Assembly (NCBI GenBank): GCA_029204225.1
Contig: CM055112.1
Coordinates: 27,085,321-27,149,320, forward strand
DNA length: 64,000 bases
Source: Diphasiastrum complanatum
Lineage: Eukaryota; Streptophyta; Lycopodiopsida; Lycopodiales; Lycopodiaceae
Direction of reading: 5' to 3'
This document shows, piece after piece, positions 35,456-45,199 of the stretch; the first letter of the stretch is position 1, and each line of letters opens with the position of its first letter. A program made the translations under genes and the position numbers. The notes under the pieces were generated by a model. The model ran no database searches. It was not told the origin of the DNA and was given only the letters and a program-made list of their open reading frames with translations.

Positions 35456-36389
35456 ACAAAGCAATTATGCTTGAAGCTTCAAATATTAAATTCATTAGTC
35501 TTCTAGTCAAGCTTTAATATAGTTGAAGTTGGTGATTCTTCTTCAAATTCAAATTTAATTTATGTTGTTTATGTCAATGAAGACAATGTCGACAATGGAC
35601 ATAGTATTTGATTCCATGTAATATTCTTTCCAACAGTTTTTAATTTATGTTCCAATAAGAAATATCACATTTATATTGGTGTATTTCAATAGCCAACTTA
35701 TGTTGTGTTGGATTTTTATTTTTACTTTTTTTAGAACAATCACTTCCATGTGAATGAGTAAATGCTCCCAAATGCTAGATGTTGTTCACACGTGTGAAGC
35801 CGGCTGTATTATATCACCTCCTAGATCCTATTTTGTAGGGAATATTTCTATTTTCAAGGAGACTAGTAGTTGGATTTTAGCTATTAGCATAAGTCAACCT
35901 TGTTGTATGGGGATAACTTGCTCCCATTGGTGGATCTAAATGATGTGGCACTCCCCACATGTGCTTGAAATGGGTTTTTAAGTGATCTATAAGTAGATCA
36001 CTTAAAAACCCATTTCAATGAGAAGTTGATGAGACATTGTGATTTTATGCATAATCCTTGTGATTTCACCAATAGAATTGGATTTTTATGCTTTGTAAGC
36101 TATCATTAAGTATTGCACTTTTCTCTCTGCTCAAAGCCCATACAGGGACTGCATTCCACACGTGTGAGGCCACCCTTGACGTTTCTTGAAGTTTACATGT
36201 GGATATTTTGCTATTAGTTAATGATTTACATCTAGATCTTGATCTAATCAATACAACTTGTTAGATCACTTGATTTGGCAATCAACACCTATTGAAGATT
36301 TATTGTACTAACCAATCATTGTCCAAATCAGAAAATCAACAACCTAAATCATACATCTATGACTGTCCACCCGACATAGTAGACCTCCC
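35456..36389. other. Non-coding stretch with two G-box palindromes and a hairpin
   Basis: No gene was seen. It holds CACACGTGTG at 35787-35796 and 36157-36166, and a 23-bp perfect inverted repeat at 35966-36017. The sequence between about 35780 (TGTTGTTCACACG) and 36287 (GGCAATCAACA) looks like an LTR by its ends and G-boxes, but no target-site duplication flanks it. Confidence 0.45.
35966..36017. repeat. Perfect 23-bp inverted repeat with 6-base loop
   Basis: Left arm 35966-35988 (TGAAATGGGTTTTTAAGTGA..), loop 35989-35994, right arm 35995-36017. The arms match exactly. The RNA would fold into one long hairpin. Confidence 0.85.
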
Positions 36390-36545
36390 TGTCCCCCTTT
36401 TAGATCAAGTCATAGGCATGCATCAAAAGATGTTCTAGATGTTCTTTATTCAGATATATGTGGTCCGATGCACTCCGTCGTTGCTTGATGCAAAGTATCT
36501 CATTATTTCATTGATATTGGATCATCATGCTAGAACATCAATGAT
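36390..36545 (+). pseudogene. Copia integrase scrap
   Basis: Out-of-frame pieces read VDLPVCP, then DVLYSDICGPMHSVVA and LLDAKYLIISLI, like the HSDICGP..DAKYFITFID region of copia integrase in elements M and N. Too short to assign. Confidence 0.5.
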
Positions 36546-36559
36546 AATGATAATGATAA

Positions 36560-37492
36560 TTGAAGGATCATAATGATATCATTTGTTGTACGACTATAAT
36601 TAATACTTTTGGCGGTTATTAAAACGGGAATATTAGCTATCCTAGGTTGATATCATGAAGAAATATTAGCTATCCTAGGTTGATGTCATGAAGATCTAGA
36701 GTGACTAAGAGTTCCTCTTCTAATTGTTACTATCGCCATTTCCTTACTATCCTTTCTAGTGCTACTATAGCTCATCTTGCAGTGATTTACTGATTCTCTT
36801 GCCACCAATCATCCTTCTTCAGATTATACAGCAGTGCTGCAGATTATTCATACAACCAATGCTGTATCTATAGATAAATGGCATCTAATGGTGTATGGAA
36901 AGCCAGACCTGATATTCTGTTTGAAGACTAGAGGGTAGGCGCGGAATTGTTCAAACTTACCATGATCAAATACAAAGACAATTCGCTGTTTTTAACCGAC
37001 ATTTGCAATGAAATGGTGGATGGAGTAAGAATCAAAGGAAGTGTGTGCTATTTCTCGGTGCACGCCACTAGAGCACTATTGAGCTCAAGAAAGAGGAATA
37101 GCAGAGTGCTTTGGATTACCTACTCAAGGGTCGGTGAAGAAGGCAAAGAAAATCATGGATTCATGAAAAATAGGTGGATTTAGCCACTATATCTTACAAC
37201 ATGTTCCTAAAAGCACTGAAGAAATTCCAACATATTAGATTATGGGTAGCGCAATTGAGCCTTTTGGCTTGCCACCTGGAATTATTAAAGGAGGTTGAGA
37301 CAGGAATTATCAATAGAACGATCACTTGTATGGTCATGATCGATCATATGATTGAGGCTGCTGCGAAAACGAGCGGAAACCTGCAAGTCCTTGTTGAATA
37401 ATGTTGGAAGCTTGTTAGAGTATGTTCGAATCAGAGAACAGCATAGAAACAAAGTCAGTCGATTGTAGAATCAAGTGCAAACATAACAAGAT
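36560..37492 (+). pseudogene. Family X gene, copy 3 (cut by copia P)
   Basis: The upstream block TATTAGCTATCCTAGGTTGA is present twice in tandem (about 36632 and 36665). ATG at about 36880 gives MASNGVWKARPDILFED, a stop (for Trp), RVGAELFKLTMIKYKDNS, then after a frameshift the second block FLKALKKFQHIRLWVAQLSL to LQVLVE at 37401. Codon 7 is Trp here, which shows the ancestral residue. The copy ends at AACAAGATAT (37492), where copia P begins. The same AACAAGATAT continues into the coiled-coil part in the 45 kb copy. Confidence 0.6.
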
Positions 37493-38649
37493 ATGAGTTG
37501 AGAGTTAAAGCATTTAATGATGAGCTAGCATGCATTGATGAGAGTATTAAGGAGGTAGAACTTGTGCAAGTTATACTTAATGGCTTACTTGATGATCATG
37601 CTAACCTTGTTCAAAGCTTTGCTATTCAAAGAACTTTGCCAAACATGGTGGATTTGCAAGATATTTTGGTGTATGATGAGTTTAGGCTTCAAGCAAGAGG
37701 TGGATCTACATCAACATCAATATGAAGAGGAGGCTATGTTCATCAAGGGCAAAGGTAAAAGCAAATGGTCTAAAGGGCAAGATCAAGGTGAGACTTTCTC
37801 TTTTGCAAAAAGAAAGATAGATCCAAGACGTTAAAATGCTTCTATTGTGGTGTCAAAGGGCATTTTGATAATGAATGTTTGAAGAAGCAAAGAGAGGAAG
37901 GTAGCAAGCAAATCAACTTTACTACTAATGATGAGGATCTAGGTGTTTGTGATTCTCTTTTCATGTGTTCTTCAAGTCCAATATCAAGTGAAGGTGACAA
38001 AGATTCATGGTGGATTGATAGTGGAGCTAGTTCACACATGACTAGTCCCAAGGAGTTATTTACTTTCTTTGCTCACTTATGATGGAGTCAAGAAAGTGAT
38101 TCACATGGCCAATGATGGTGAGTGTGTGATTGAAGGTATTGGTTCAATTCCTATTTGTCTTTCTCCTGATAGGAAAGCAAGACTTGATGGTGTTCTTTAC
38201 ATTCCTTCACTTTCAAAGAATTTGCTAAATGTTGGTCAAATGATAGAGAAAGGATACATGGTAAAGTTTGGTGGTGATCCTTGTTTCATTACAAAGGAAG
38301 AAATATTGGTTTCTAGGGGCAATACACAAGGTAGACTTTTCAAGCTTGATGCTTTTGTTATGGCTAACAAAAAGGATGGAATGGAAAAGGAGATTGGTCT
38401 TAGCTTTCCAAAGTTCTCTTTTAGCATCAATAAGGTTGGTGGATTTTATGCAGAGTCTAACAATATTCCTTATGCTAGATCCAAGAAAGTAATTTGTGCA
38501 ACAAGTGGTGTCACATGTCTTCATAAAGAGAGTAGATCAAATGGTTCTATCATGAGACTTGGTGAGGGAGATAGTCACAAGTCAAGAAGAAGAGAAGTAT
38601 GGAAAGTATTCAAAGCAGGATGTACTTTGAATGATTTCATTGTGAATGA
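37493..38649 (+). pseudogene. Copia-type element P: gag end, protease, then B-type unknown region
   Basis: Starts inside gag (RVKAFNDELACIDESIKEVE, 37500) with a frameshift near 37725. The zinc knuckle is CFYCGVKGHFDNEC (about 37838-37880) and the protease is WWIDSGASSHMTS (about 38010). The protease part continues to LFKLDAFVMANKK (38370). The frame then runs without a break into KKVICATSGVTCLHKESRS, MRLGEGD and GCTLNDFIVND, which is residues 446-500 of the element B protein. This links the B-type unknown tail to an element that still had protease. Gag and protease are about the same as in element I. Truncated at 38650 by the E LTR. Confidence 0.75.
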
Positions 38650-38877
38650 TAGTAAGGGAAGATTTGTGTTTAGCACATAACCTGATTCTATGATTGAATA
38701 CCAAGATCTAGTACAGAATTTTATGGCTAAATCACAATCTAGCATGCTAAGAATCAAAGAATGATAGCTTTGAAAAACAAGAGAGAAAAAGGACAAGAAT
38801 TCAATGCATTATCATAAGCCTCTACTCAAGTTAGAGAGAGAAAGAGAGAGCAATATTCAAGCAAATGATAGTGTAAA
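38650..38877 (-). mobile_element. Copia E 3' LTR fragment
   Basis: Direct repeat of 44633-44845 (GTGTTTAGCACATAACCTGA through TCAAGCAAATGATAGTG) with a few differences. It lies at the 3' end of E in the expected orientation but lacks both LTR termini. Confidence 0.7.
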
Positions 38878-39165
38878 ATCCATTTGCAACCAATGGTGTG
38901 CTTGTTGAATGGAAGATCCACAAGCTCTCATGTCTTGTTGGTAATCAATGCTTCATATTCCTCCTTCATGGCTAGAAACCATTCTTTTGAGTTGAGTGCA
39001 TCATATACATCCTTTGGCTCTTCATGTGAAACAAAATAAGCATAATTAGTGGAGTTGAGTTTCACTTGCTTGCCTTTATCTCCATATGTAAGCCTCTTAG
39101 GCCCGGATCTTTCTCTTTGTGATCTCATGATGCCAACGAATGAATCGCGAAAGCGAAACAATCGC
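38878..39165 (-). pseudogene. Copia E: linker and start of reverse transcriptase
   Basis: Minus strand: RERSGPKRLTYGDKGKQV, HEEPKDVYDALNSKEWFLAM, KEEYEALITNKT, then ELVDLPFNKHTIGCKWI. This aligns with residues 775-855 of element A. The rest of RT and RNase H are gone; the next sequence (38877 leftward) is E LTR. The right edge at 39165 is the junction with the F LTR. Confidence 0.8.
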
Positions 39166-40190
39166 GAATAGTTCGGATGGAGTTCAGATGCGATCGCTAG
39201 ACACTGCCAGCTGAATCACTCCTACAGTCCTCCAGAATGTAGTCAGGCACTGCTGATATACGTTTATGAATTAATATAGCATTCAACAAAATTTCAACCA
39301 ATGTGCAGAATTAAATGAATGAGAGAATCAGACACACGAATAACAGCAGACACATTTGCATTCAAGATCATACATTATAAAAATGACATGTGCACAACAT
39401 CTATAAGATCATCTATTAGTTTTCTTTGATTCTTCAAGCACTGCATGCAGATCCACGCAGTGCGTTGGCATGAGATAAATACAGTTCTCTCACAAGTGGT
39501 GTCTCGCTTACTAGCGGACTTGTGGATCTTGTGGATCTTGCTTATAGAACTCGTCTCGCACGCAGGCGGACGTATTTTTTGTCTTGATTGCTTAGTAGCG
39601 TCAGACTAGTTTTCTATATCTGTATATCTATCAAGTATCATCCAGTAAGTATATAGTCGCTCTGGGTAGCTTTTAGATTAGAGTAATTAAGCATCTACAA
39701 CTAATCAAAAAATTACAAGAGTGGCAGATTAGCCACAACCTAGAGTGTATCTGCTGACGTCATGCCATCAGATCAAATATCTGTACATCTGGGTACTTGC
39801 ATGATCTTGCTGGTACTCTTTGGAACGTGAGGGCAGAAAAGGTTTCGCGACGTTTTTTGTGTTGCATCGTTTGGTTCGTCGTCGTTTGACTTTCTCCTGC
39901 TGGACCGCAAAAGATTCTTGTTCGTGAATCTTTTTTGTTCGTGTCTTCTTGACAGGTGTTCACAAATCTTTCGTGCTTCGTGTGTCTTGACTTTCGTGTT
40001 CGCGAACATTTTTGTCAATTAGAGGGCTGAAAGCTAGCAAAGCTTTGTAAATAGAAACATTTTATTTTCTTAGCTCCCTCTCAAAGCATGATAGCTTTAC
40101 AATCCCAAGGCTGCTCCTCTATCTCTCAAAAAGTCCTCTGTCTAGGGCTTTGTTGAAGATGTCAGCAACCATGTCTTTCGTTCCAATGAA
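39166..40190 (-). mobile_element. Copia F 3' end: LTR region and polypurine tract
   Basis: Contains inverted TTCGCGAA-type motifs near 39150 and 40005 and a minus-strand purine tract GAGAGGGAGC at about 40073-40082, just after the RNase H end. The LTR runs leftward from near there to 39166, where it is joined to E. Exact LTR ends are not resolved. The frames at 39760-40018 are LTR sequence and not credible genes. Confidence 0.6.
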
Positions 40191-41379
40191 GGTGGTCTAC
40201 AACATCTTCTTTTCAATTAGATCCTTGATCAAGTGATACTTGATTCCGATGTGTTTCATTTTGGAATGGAACGCATGATCTTTTGTCAGATGTATTGCAG
40301 AGGTGTTGTCCATCGACAAGACCAGAGGCTCATTTCTTGTTTCGCACAATTTGTCCAGAAATTGTCTTAGCCAAATTATCTCGTTGGCCATCTTTGTTGC
40401 TGCAACATATTCTGCTTCGTAGGATGACTGGGCCACAACGGTTTGCTTTTTGCTGATCCAGAGAACTGCTGCTCCTGATGCGATGGTGCATTCTCTTGAG
40501 ACACTTTTACAGTCGTCCTTAAGGGATGCCCAACTAGCATCACTATAAGAAAGCATCCTAAAACCTGCATCACGAAAATAATACAAGCCATAATCCCTTG
40601 TTAATTGAAGATATTGCAAAATGCATTTTGTTGTATTCATGCAGAATTGGCTCATCCTGAACACTGCATAAGCAATGTTAGGTCGTGTGTTGTCTGCAAG
40701 GTACACCAGCGAACTATCAGCTTCCTATAAGGTGTGAACTGCATCTGTTCTCTCTCTTCCTCAGTCTTTGGATAGTCATTGCTTGTCAACATCGTCCCTG
40801 CGAGCATTGGAGTATTTGCTACTTTACAATTCAGCATACCAGAATCCTCTAGGATCTTCTGGGTGTATCTAGACTGGTGAAGGTATAACTTACCTCCCTC
40901 GTAGTCCCTTTCAATCTGCAAGCCAAGGTAACACCTGGCTTATCCCAGATCCACGATCTCGAAATGTTTTGAGATGTCTCCTTTCACTTCAGCAATCAGC
41001 TGCTCACTCTTGCAAAGTATCAGAGTGTCATCCACATATATAGCCACAATGATGATCTGCCCATCTGTGACTCTGACATACACGTTGGAATCAGCCAACA
41101 GTGGCTTGAATTCTAATGATTTCAGGGCTTGATCCTTCTTCTTGTACCATTGTCGAACTGATTGTTTCAGACTGTAGATACTTCTATGCATTCTGCATGC
41201 ATAGTTAGGAAGTGAATTTGAGACATGACATGGGGGTTGATCCATATAGACCTCTTCATCCAGTTCGCCATGCAAGAAGGTTGCCTTCTTGTCCACAATG
41301 TGGATCCTGAGGTCATAAGCTACTACATAACAAATAACAGTCATAGGGACAAATGCTTAACGACAAGAGAGAAGATTTC
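40191..41379 (-). pseudogene. Copia F: reverse transcriptase and RNase H (copy 2, 3' half)
   Basis: Minus strand: YSEIFSLV.KHLS (41379), DKKATFLHGELDEEVYMDQP, RSIYSLKQSVRQWYKKKDQA and the catalytic YVDD in VAIYVDDTLILCKSEQL, then QIERDYEGGKLYLHQSRYTQ. RNase H has SYSDASWASLKDDCKSVS, QSSYEAEYVAATKMANEIIW and DNTSAIHLTKDHAFHSKMKH. Frameshifts lie at about 40935 and 40690. It pairs with the plus-strand F half at 42018-43318 across an inversion breakpoint. Confidence 0.85.
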
Positions 41380-42017
41380 AGAGTAGTCGTGTCAAGCTTT
41401 TCTTCAACACCCTTCAAGAAAGATGGAGCTTGGTACATCGATAGTGGAGCCTCTTCACATATGTGTTGTTCAAAGGAGTTTTTTTACTCTATTGTATCTT
41501 ATAAAGGACTTAAAAGATCTATATATACTGCAAATGATCATGAATGCTCTATCGAAGGAATTGGCAACATTACATTGAAACTTGCTTCTTCTAAAGTTTT
41601 ATCACTTTCCAATGTTCTTTTTGTTCCTAAGCTTACAAAGAACTTGATAAGTGTTGTAAAGTTGCTTGATTGTGGTTGTGATGTAAAATCCAATTCCAAT
41701 ACTTGTTTTATCAAGAAAGATGATGAGATCCTAACTAATGGATCTAGATATGCTGGCATCTTCAAGTTAAATTTTTATGAGAATGCAAACTTTTGTGAAA
41801 TTGCTCTTATGTCTAAGGAGGAGTTATGGCATAGAAGGTTGGGGCATCCTAACTATAAATCTATGCTTTCTATGATCAAGAATGATAAGGCTATTGGCCT
41901 TCCAACATCACTTTCCAAGGATATCAAGCTTTGTGAGGCTTGTGCTATTGCAAAATCAAATAGAAATCCATATCAAAAGTCTTCTATTAAGACTTCTCAT
42001 CCTTTGGAGATAATACT
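41380..42017 (+). pseudogene. Copia E: protease and integrase N-terminus (inverted segment)
   Basis: Open frame: GAWYIDSGASSHMCCSKEFF (DSG protease), IYTANDHECSIEGIGNITLK, ELWHRRLGHPNYKSMLSMIK and KLCEACAIAKSNRNPY (HHCC), then SIKTSHPLEI where F begins. It is on the plus strand while the E gag (43319-43845), primer site and LTR are on the minus strand. This is one half of the inverted block 41380-43318. Confidence 0.85.
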
Positions 42018-43318
42018 TGCGTGAGATGCAAAAGAGACGGGCACACAGTCGATACATGCTAACTCAATCCAAAGATTGAGTGTATCCACTGCCACAAGAA
42101 GGGTCATGCAGCCATTGATTGTCGCTTGAACCCAAGAAACAAATCAGCACAGAACAGACAGGAGAATAACAAAAGTTCATCCTATGTCGAGGAGCCTGAG
42201 AGCTCAAAAATGGGCAAAGAAAGATCGAACAAAAACTGTTCGACCGCCTACATCTGTGAAGACGTGTGTGCAGCATCAACATCTGACACACATGAGGTGA
42301 TCCTAGATTCAGAAGACACCTCACACTTTGTGACATCAAGACAAATAATATCTGATTTTAGAAGTGCTGATCCTTCAAGATTCATAGTTCTTGGAGATGA
42401 ATCTAAACATCAAGTGAACAATATTGGTTCACTATGGCTCAACACCAACGACAAAGACAGACGACTCGAAGATGTTCTATTCGTGCCTATCTCAGCAAGA
42501 CTTGCTTTCTGTAGCAAAAATAGCAGATGCAGGAATGTGTGTGACGTTTTCTGACGAAGCATGCAATGTGGTTGATGCCAGTACCAGTACTCTGATCGCT
42601 CAAGGCAGAAGAAAAGAAAATCTATATAATTTGAAGGTACGCCTACCTACAGATCAAGTGCATCAGACTCATGATGACTCGCCAGACACTCTGTGGCACA
42701 GGAAACTCTGCCACATGAACTCAATGGCACTTTACCAAGCAAGCCATCATGGAACGATAACAGGGGTCAACAATTTGAATGCAACCAGTTCGACCACCTG
42801 TGATGCATGTTTGAAGGATAAGATGTCGTGCACTCCATTCATCAAAGACTCCTACAGAACGACCAAGATTCTGGAGTTGGTGCATTCTGACATTTGTGGG
42901 CCTTTCAATGTGATCTCAGTAGGAGGTTCAAATTATTATATAACCTTCATGGATGATTATAGTAAATTTGTCAGAGTGTACTTTATTCAGAATAAATTAG
43001 AAGCACTTGATAAATTCACAGAATATGTGAATTGGGCTAAGAGATGTACAGGCAGCAAAGTGAAGCCGATCAAGACAGATCGAGGTGGCGAATACATCTC
43101 GAATTGCTTCACTGACTTCTGCAATGATCATGGCATCATTCACAGAAGGACTACAGCCTACACACCGCAGCACAATGGTGTTGCAAAACGAAAGAATAGG
43201 ACCTTGATGGAAGCTGCCAGATGCATGATGGCCTACTCGAAGGCTCCAAGGGTACTGTGGGCTGAAGCAGTAGCTATAGCCGCATACATCCAGAACAAGA
43301 CAGGTCTCATTTATGGCA
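42018..43318 (+). pseudogene. Copia F: zinc knuckle, protease, integrase (inverted segment)
   Basis: Starts in the gag zinc-knuckle region (CVRCKRDGHTVDTC, then CIHCHKKGHAAIDC). It continues with a protease-like segment VILDSEDTSHFVTSRQIISD, a frameshift near 42500, and integrase: LWHRKLCHMNSMALY, CDACLKDKMSCTP, ELVHSDICGPFNV (first Asp), KPIKTDRGGEYISNCFTDFC (second Asp), AYTPQHNGVAKRKNRTLMEA (Lys where the catalytic Glu context has AERKN). It stops at IQNKTG, the inversion breakpoint. The protease motif is DSE rather than DSG. Confidence 0.85.
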
Positions 43319-43845
43319 AATGATTGAATAAGATTATCATAGTCTTCTTTTAAGCCATTTAGAATGACTTGTACTAGTTCATCTTGATTGATTGTGACAC
43401 CAACACAAGCAAGCTCCCTATAAAGATTTTTTACTCTTAGAAAATAATTTGATGCACTCTCCTCACTTCTTTGAAAACTTTCAAAAATCAGATTTCTAAG
43501 AGTGAGTATTCTAGAAGTGTTCTTAGCTTCATAGATGAACTTAAGCGCATCCCAAGCTTCTTTAGCAGTGGTGCAAGATCCAATTTCTCTTAGAATCTCA
43601 TTAAAGACATTCATTTTAATGAAGTGTAGAGCCATTCTAGCTCTCTTCCTATACTTTGGTATTTCAAGTTGTGCTTGAGGCTCCTCCTCAATACCAAGTA
43701 CTATGTCCATAACATCTTGGAGTATAAGAACTGACTCCATCCTAACCTTCCATATTGAATAATTGGAGGTACTAAGTCTTTCACTTGGTTCTAAAAGATA
43801 TCCTCCTACAGTTGCCATATTGTGAAGACTTTTGTTATTGGACAA
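43319..43845 (-). pseudogene. Copia E gag N-terminus
   Basis: Minus strand from the ATG near 43818: MATVGGYLLEPSERLSTSNY, SIWKVRMESVLILQDVMDIV, FNEILREIGSCTTAKEAWDA, ending DNLIQSFAIN at 43320. The zinc knuckle is missing: the inversion breakpoint at 43318 cuts in. The frame appears to continue leftward only because it crosses the breakpoint into antisense F sequence. Confidence 0.85.
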
Positions 43846-44548
43846 TTATATGTTTGAGCTTGTTCCAATCAGACTTGATGTTGCTACTCTCTTTCACTAT
43901 ATGTATTTTTCAAGGGTGTGCTACCAATCCTATGTGAAAAACTTGCAACTGTATTTGAGATAGATCTCAAATATTCCACAAAACAAGATAATCTAGATCA
44001 GTCTCTCAAAATGGATTGAGGAACATGAACAAGTTTAGATTCTACTTTTGGCACGTACTAGATGCTACAAAAGAAAACACTAATGAATCAAAGAAGACTC
44101 AAAAGTGTTCAATAACATCAAACTTTGTCTTAATCTTCTGTTTCTTGTGTTGAATACTCAAAACAATGGATTATGAATCAAGCAAAATTGAATCAAATCA
44201 AAAAGTGGTCACTCGGATTTTGGACCTCTCCCTATCCTCTTTGAGAGCTTATAACTCTTGATAGACACATCAGATTGATTTGGGATCAATTGCAATGGAA
44301 AGTACACTTCATAAGACATCAATATCTTTGGACCAAATATGAAGGAATTAAAGAGGTTTGAAAATCTCTGATTTTCACACGTGCGAAATTCCAGAATTCC
44401 GTACAATGTCAATTTTGATATGAAAATCTAGTTTCTACTCTCTTTGATCCAAATACTTTTCAAGAAAAGTGATAAACTACTTTTTTGCTTGAATTGGGCT
44501 ATCAAATTCTTGAACAATCACAGATAATAGCATACAAAGCTTAATTTG
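43846..44548 (-). other. Copia E 5' untranslated leader
   Basis: About 700 bases between primer site and gag. One G-box-like CACACGTGCG near 44376. No coding region. Confidence 0.6.
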
Positions 44549-44560
44549 GCTCTGATACCA
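44549..44560 (-). other. Copia E primer binding site (tRNA-iMet type)
   Basis: Plus strand GCTCTGATACCA directly before TGATAAAATTCCAGC, the start of the E LTR. Confidence 0.88.
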
Positions 44561-44845
44561 TGATAAAATTCCAGCAAGTCACAGGTGTGGGGAATGATCC
44601 TCAAGTGTGAATGATCTTATTAAGCTTTGTGTTTAGCACATAACCTGATTCTATGATTGAATACCAAGATTTAGTACAAAATTTTATGGCTAAGTCACAA
44701 TCTAGCATGCTAAGAATCAAAGAATGATAGCTTTGAAAAACAAGAGAGAAAAAGTACAAGAATTTAATGCATTAGCATAAGCCTCTACTCGAGTTAGAGA
44801 GAGAAAGAGAGAGAGAGAGCAATATTCAAGCAAATGATAGTGTAG
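44561..44845 (-). mobile_element. Copia E 5' LTR (left end defined, right end not)
   Basis: Begins TGATAAAATTCCAGC next to the primer site; 44633-44845 matches the 3' LTR fragment at 38650-38877. The outer end, somewhere past 44845, could not be fixed. It contains a short AGAGAGAG tract that is longer than in the partner. Confidence 0.7.
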
Positions 44846-45199
44846 ATCCAAAATAACATGGAATAGTTTCAAGGCTTGGTTCTTCATCAAAAATTATGAG
44901 AATGTTTACACATATTTATGAAGTGTGAAGTAGCTCGAGGTAGAACCACATCCATCCAACTTCCATCCACATCTATAAATGAAAACTAGAGAATTAGTGA
45001 CATTTGTCACTTCTCATGCATGCATTTCTACTTACTTTTACCACGTGTTAAATATTTAACTAAAATTGTACAAATCATCATGCATGTGTACAATTCACTT
45101 TGTGCATGCCTTTCATGTCACTATAAAACACTTACAACCATTGCATGTGATATGCCACGAGTTTCTACAAGCCTATTAATGACATTTATAACTCTATAT
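44846..45199. other. Unassigned sequence, no gene seen
   Basis: May include the outer part of the E LTR. Two ATGCATGCA-type runs near 45018 and 45082. Confidence 0.35.

Noticed and set aside
35780-36287. Possible solo LTR with TG..CA ends and two G-boxes
   Set aside because: The flanking five bases (CTAGA and CCTAT) do not match, so it was described as an LTR-like stretch only.
39760-40018. Two overlapping minus-strand frames rich in Arg, Lys and Thr
   Set aside because: They lie in the F LTR region and match no protein; overlapping frames in LTR sequence are expected by chance.
42997-43845. 282-codon minus-strand frame as one protein
   Set aside because: Only the part from 43845 to 43319 is copia E gag. 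The rest is antisense to copia F integrase across the inversion breakpoint.
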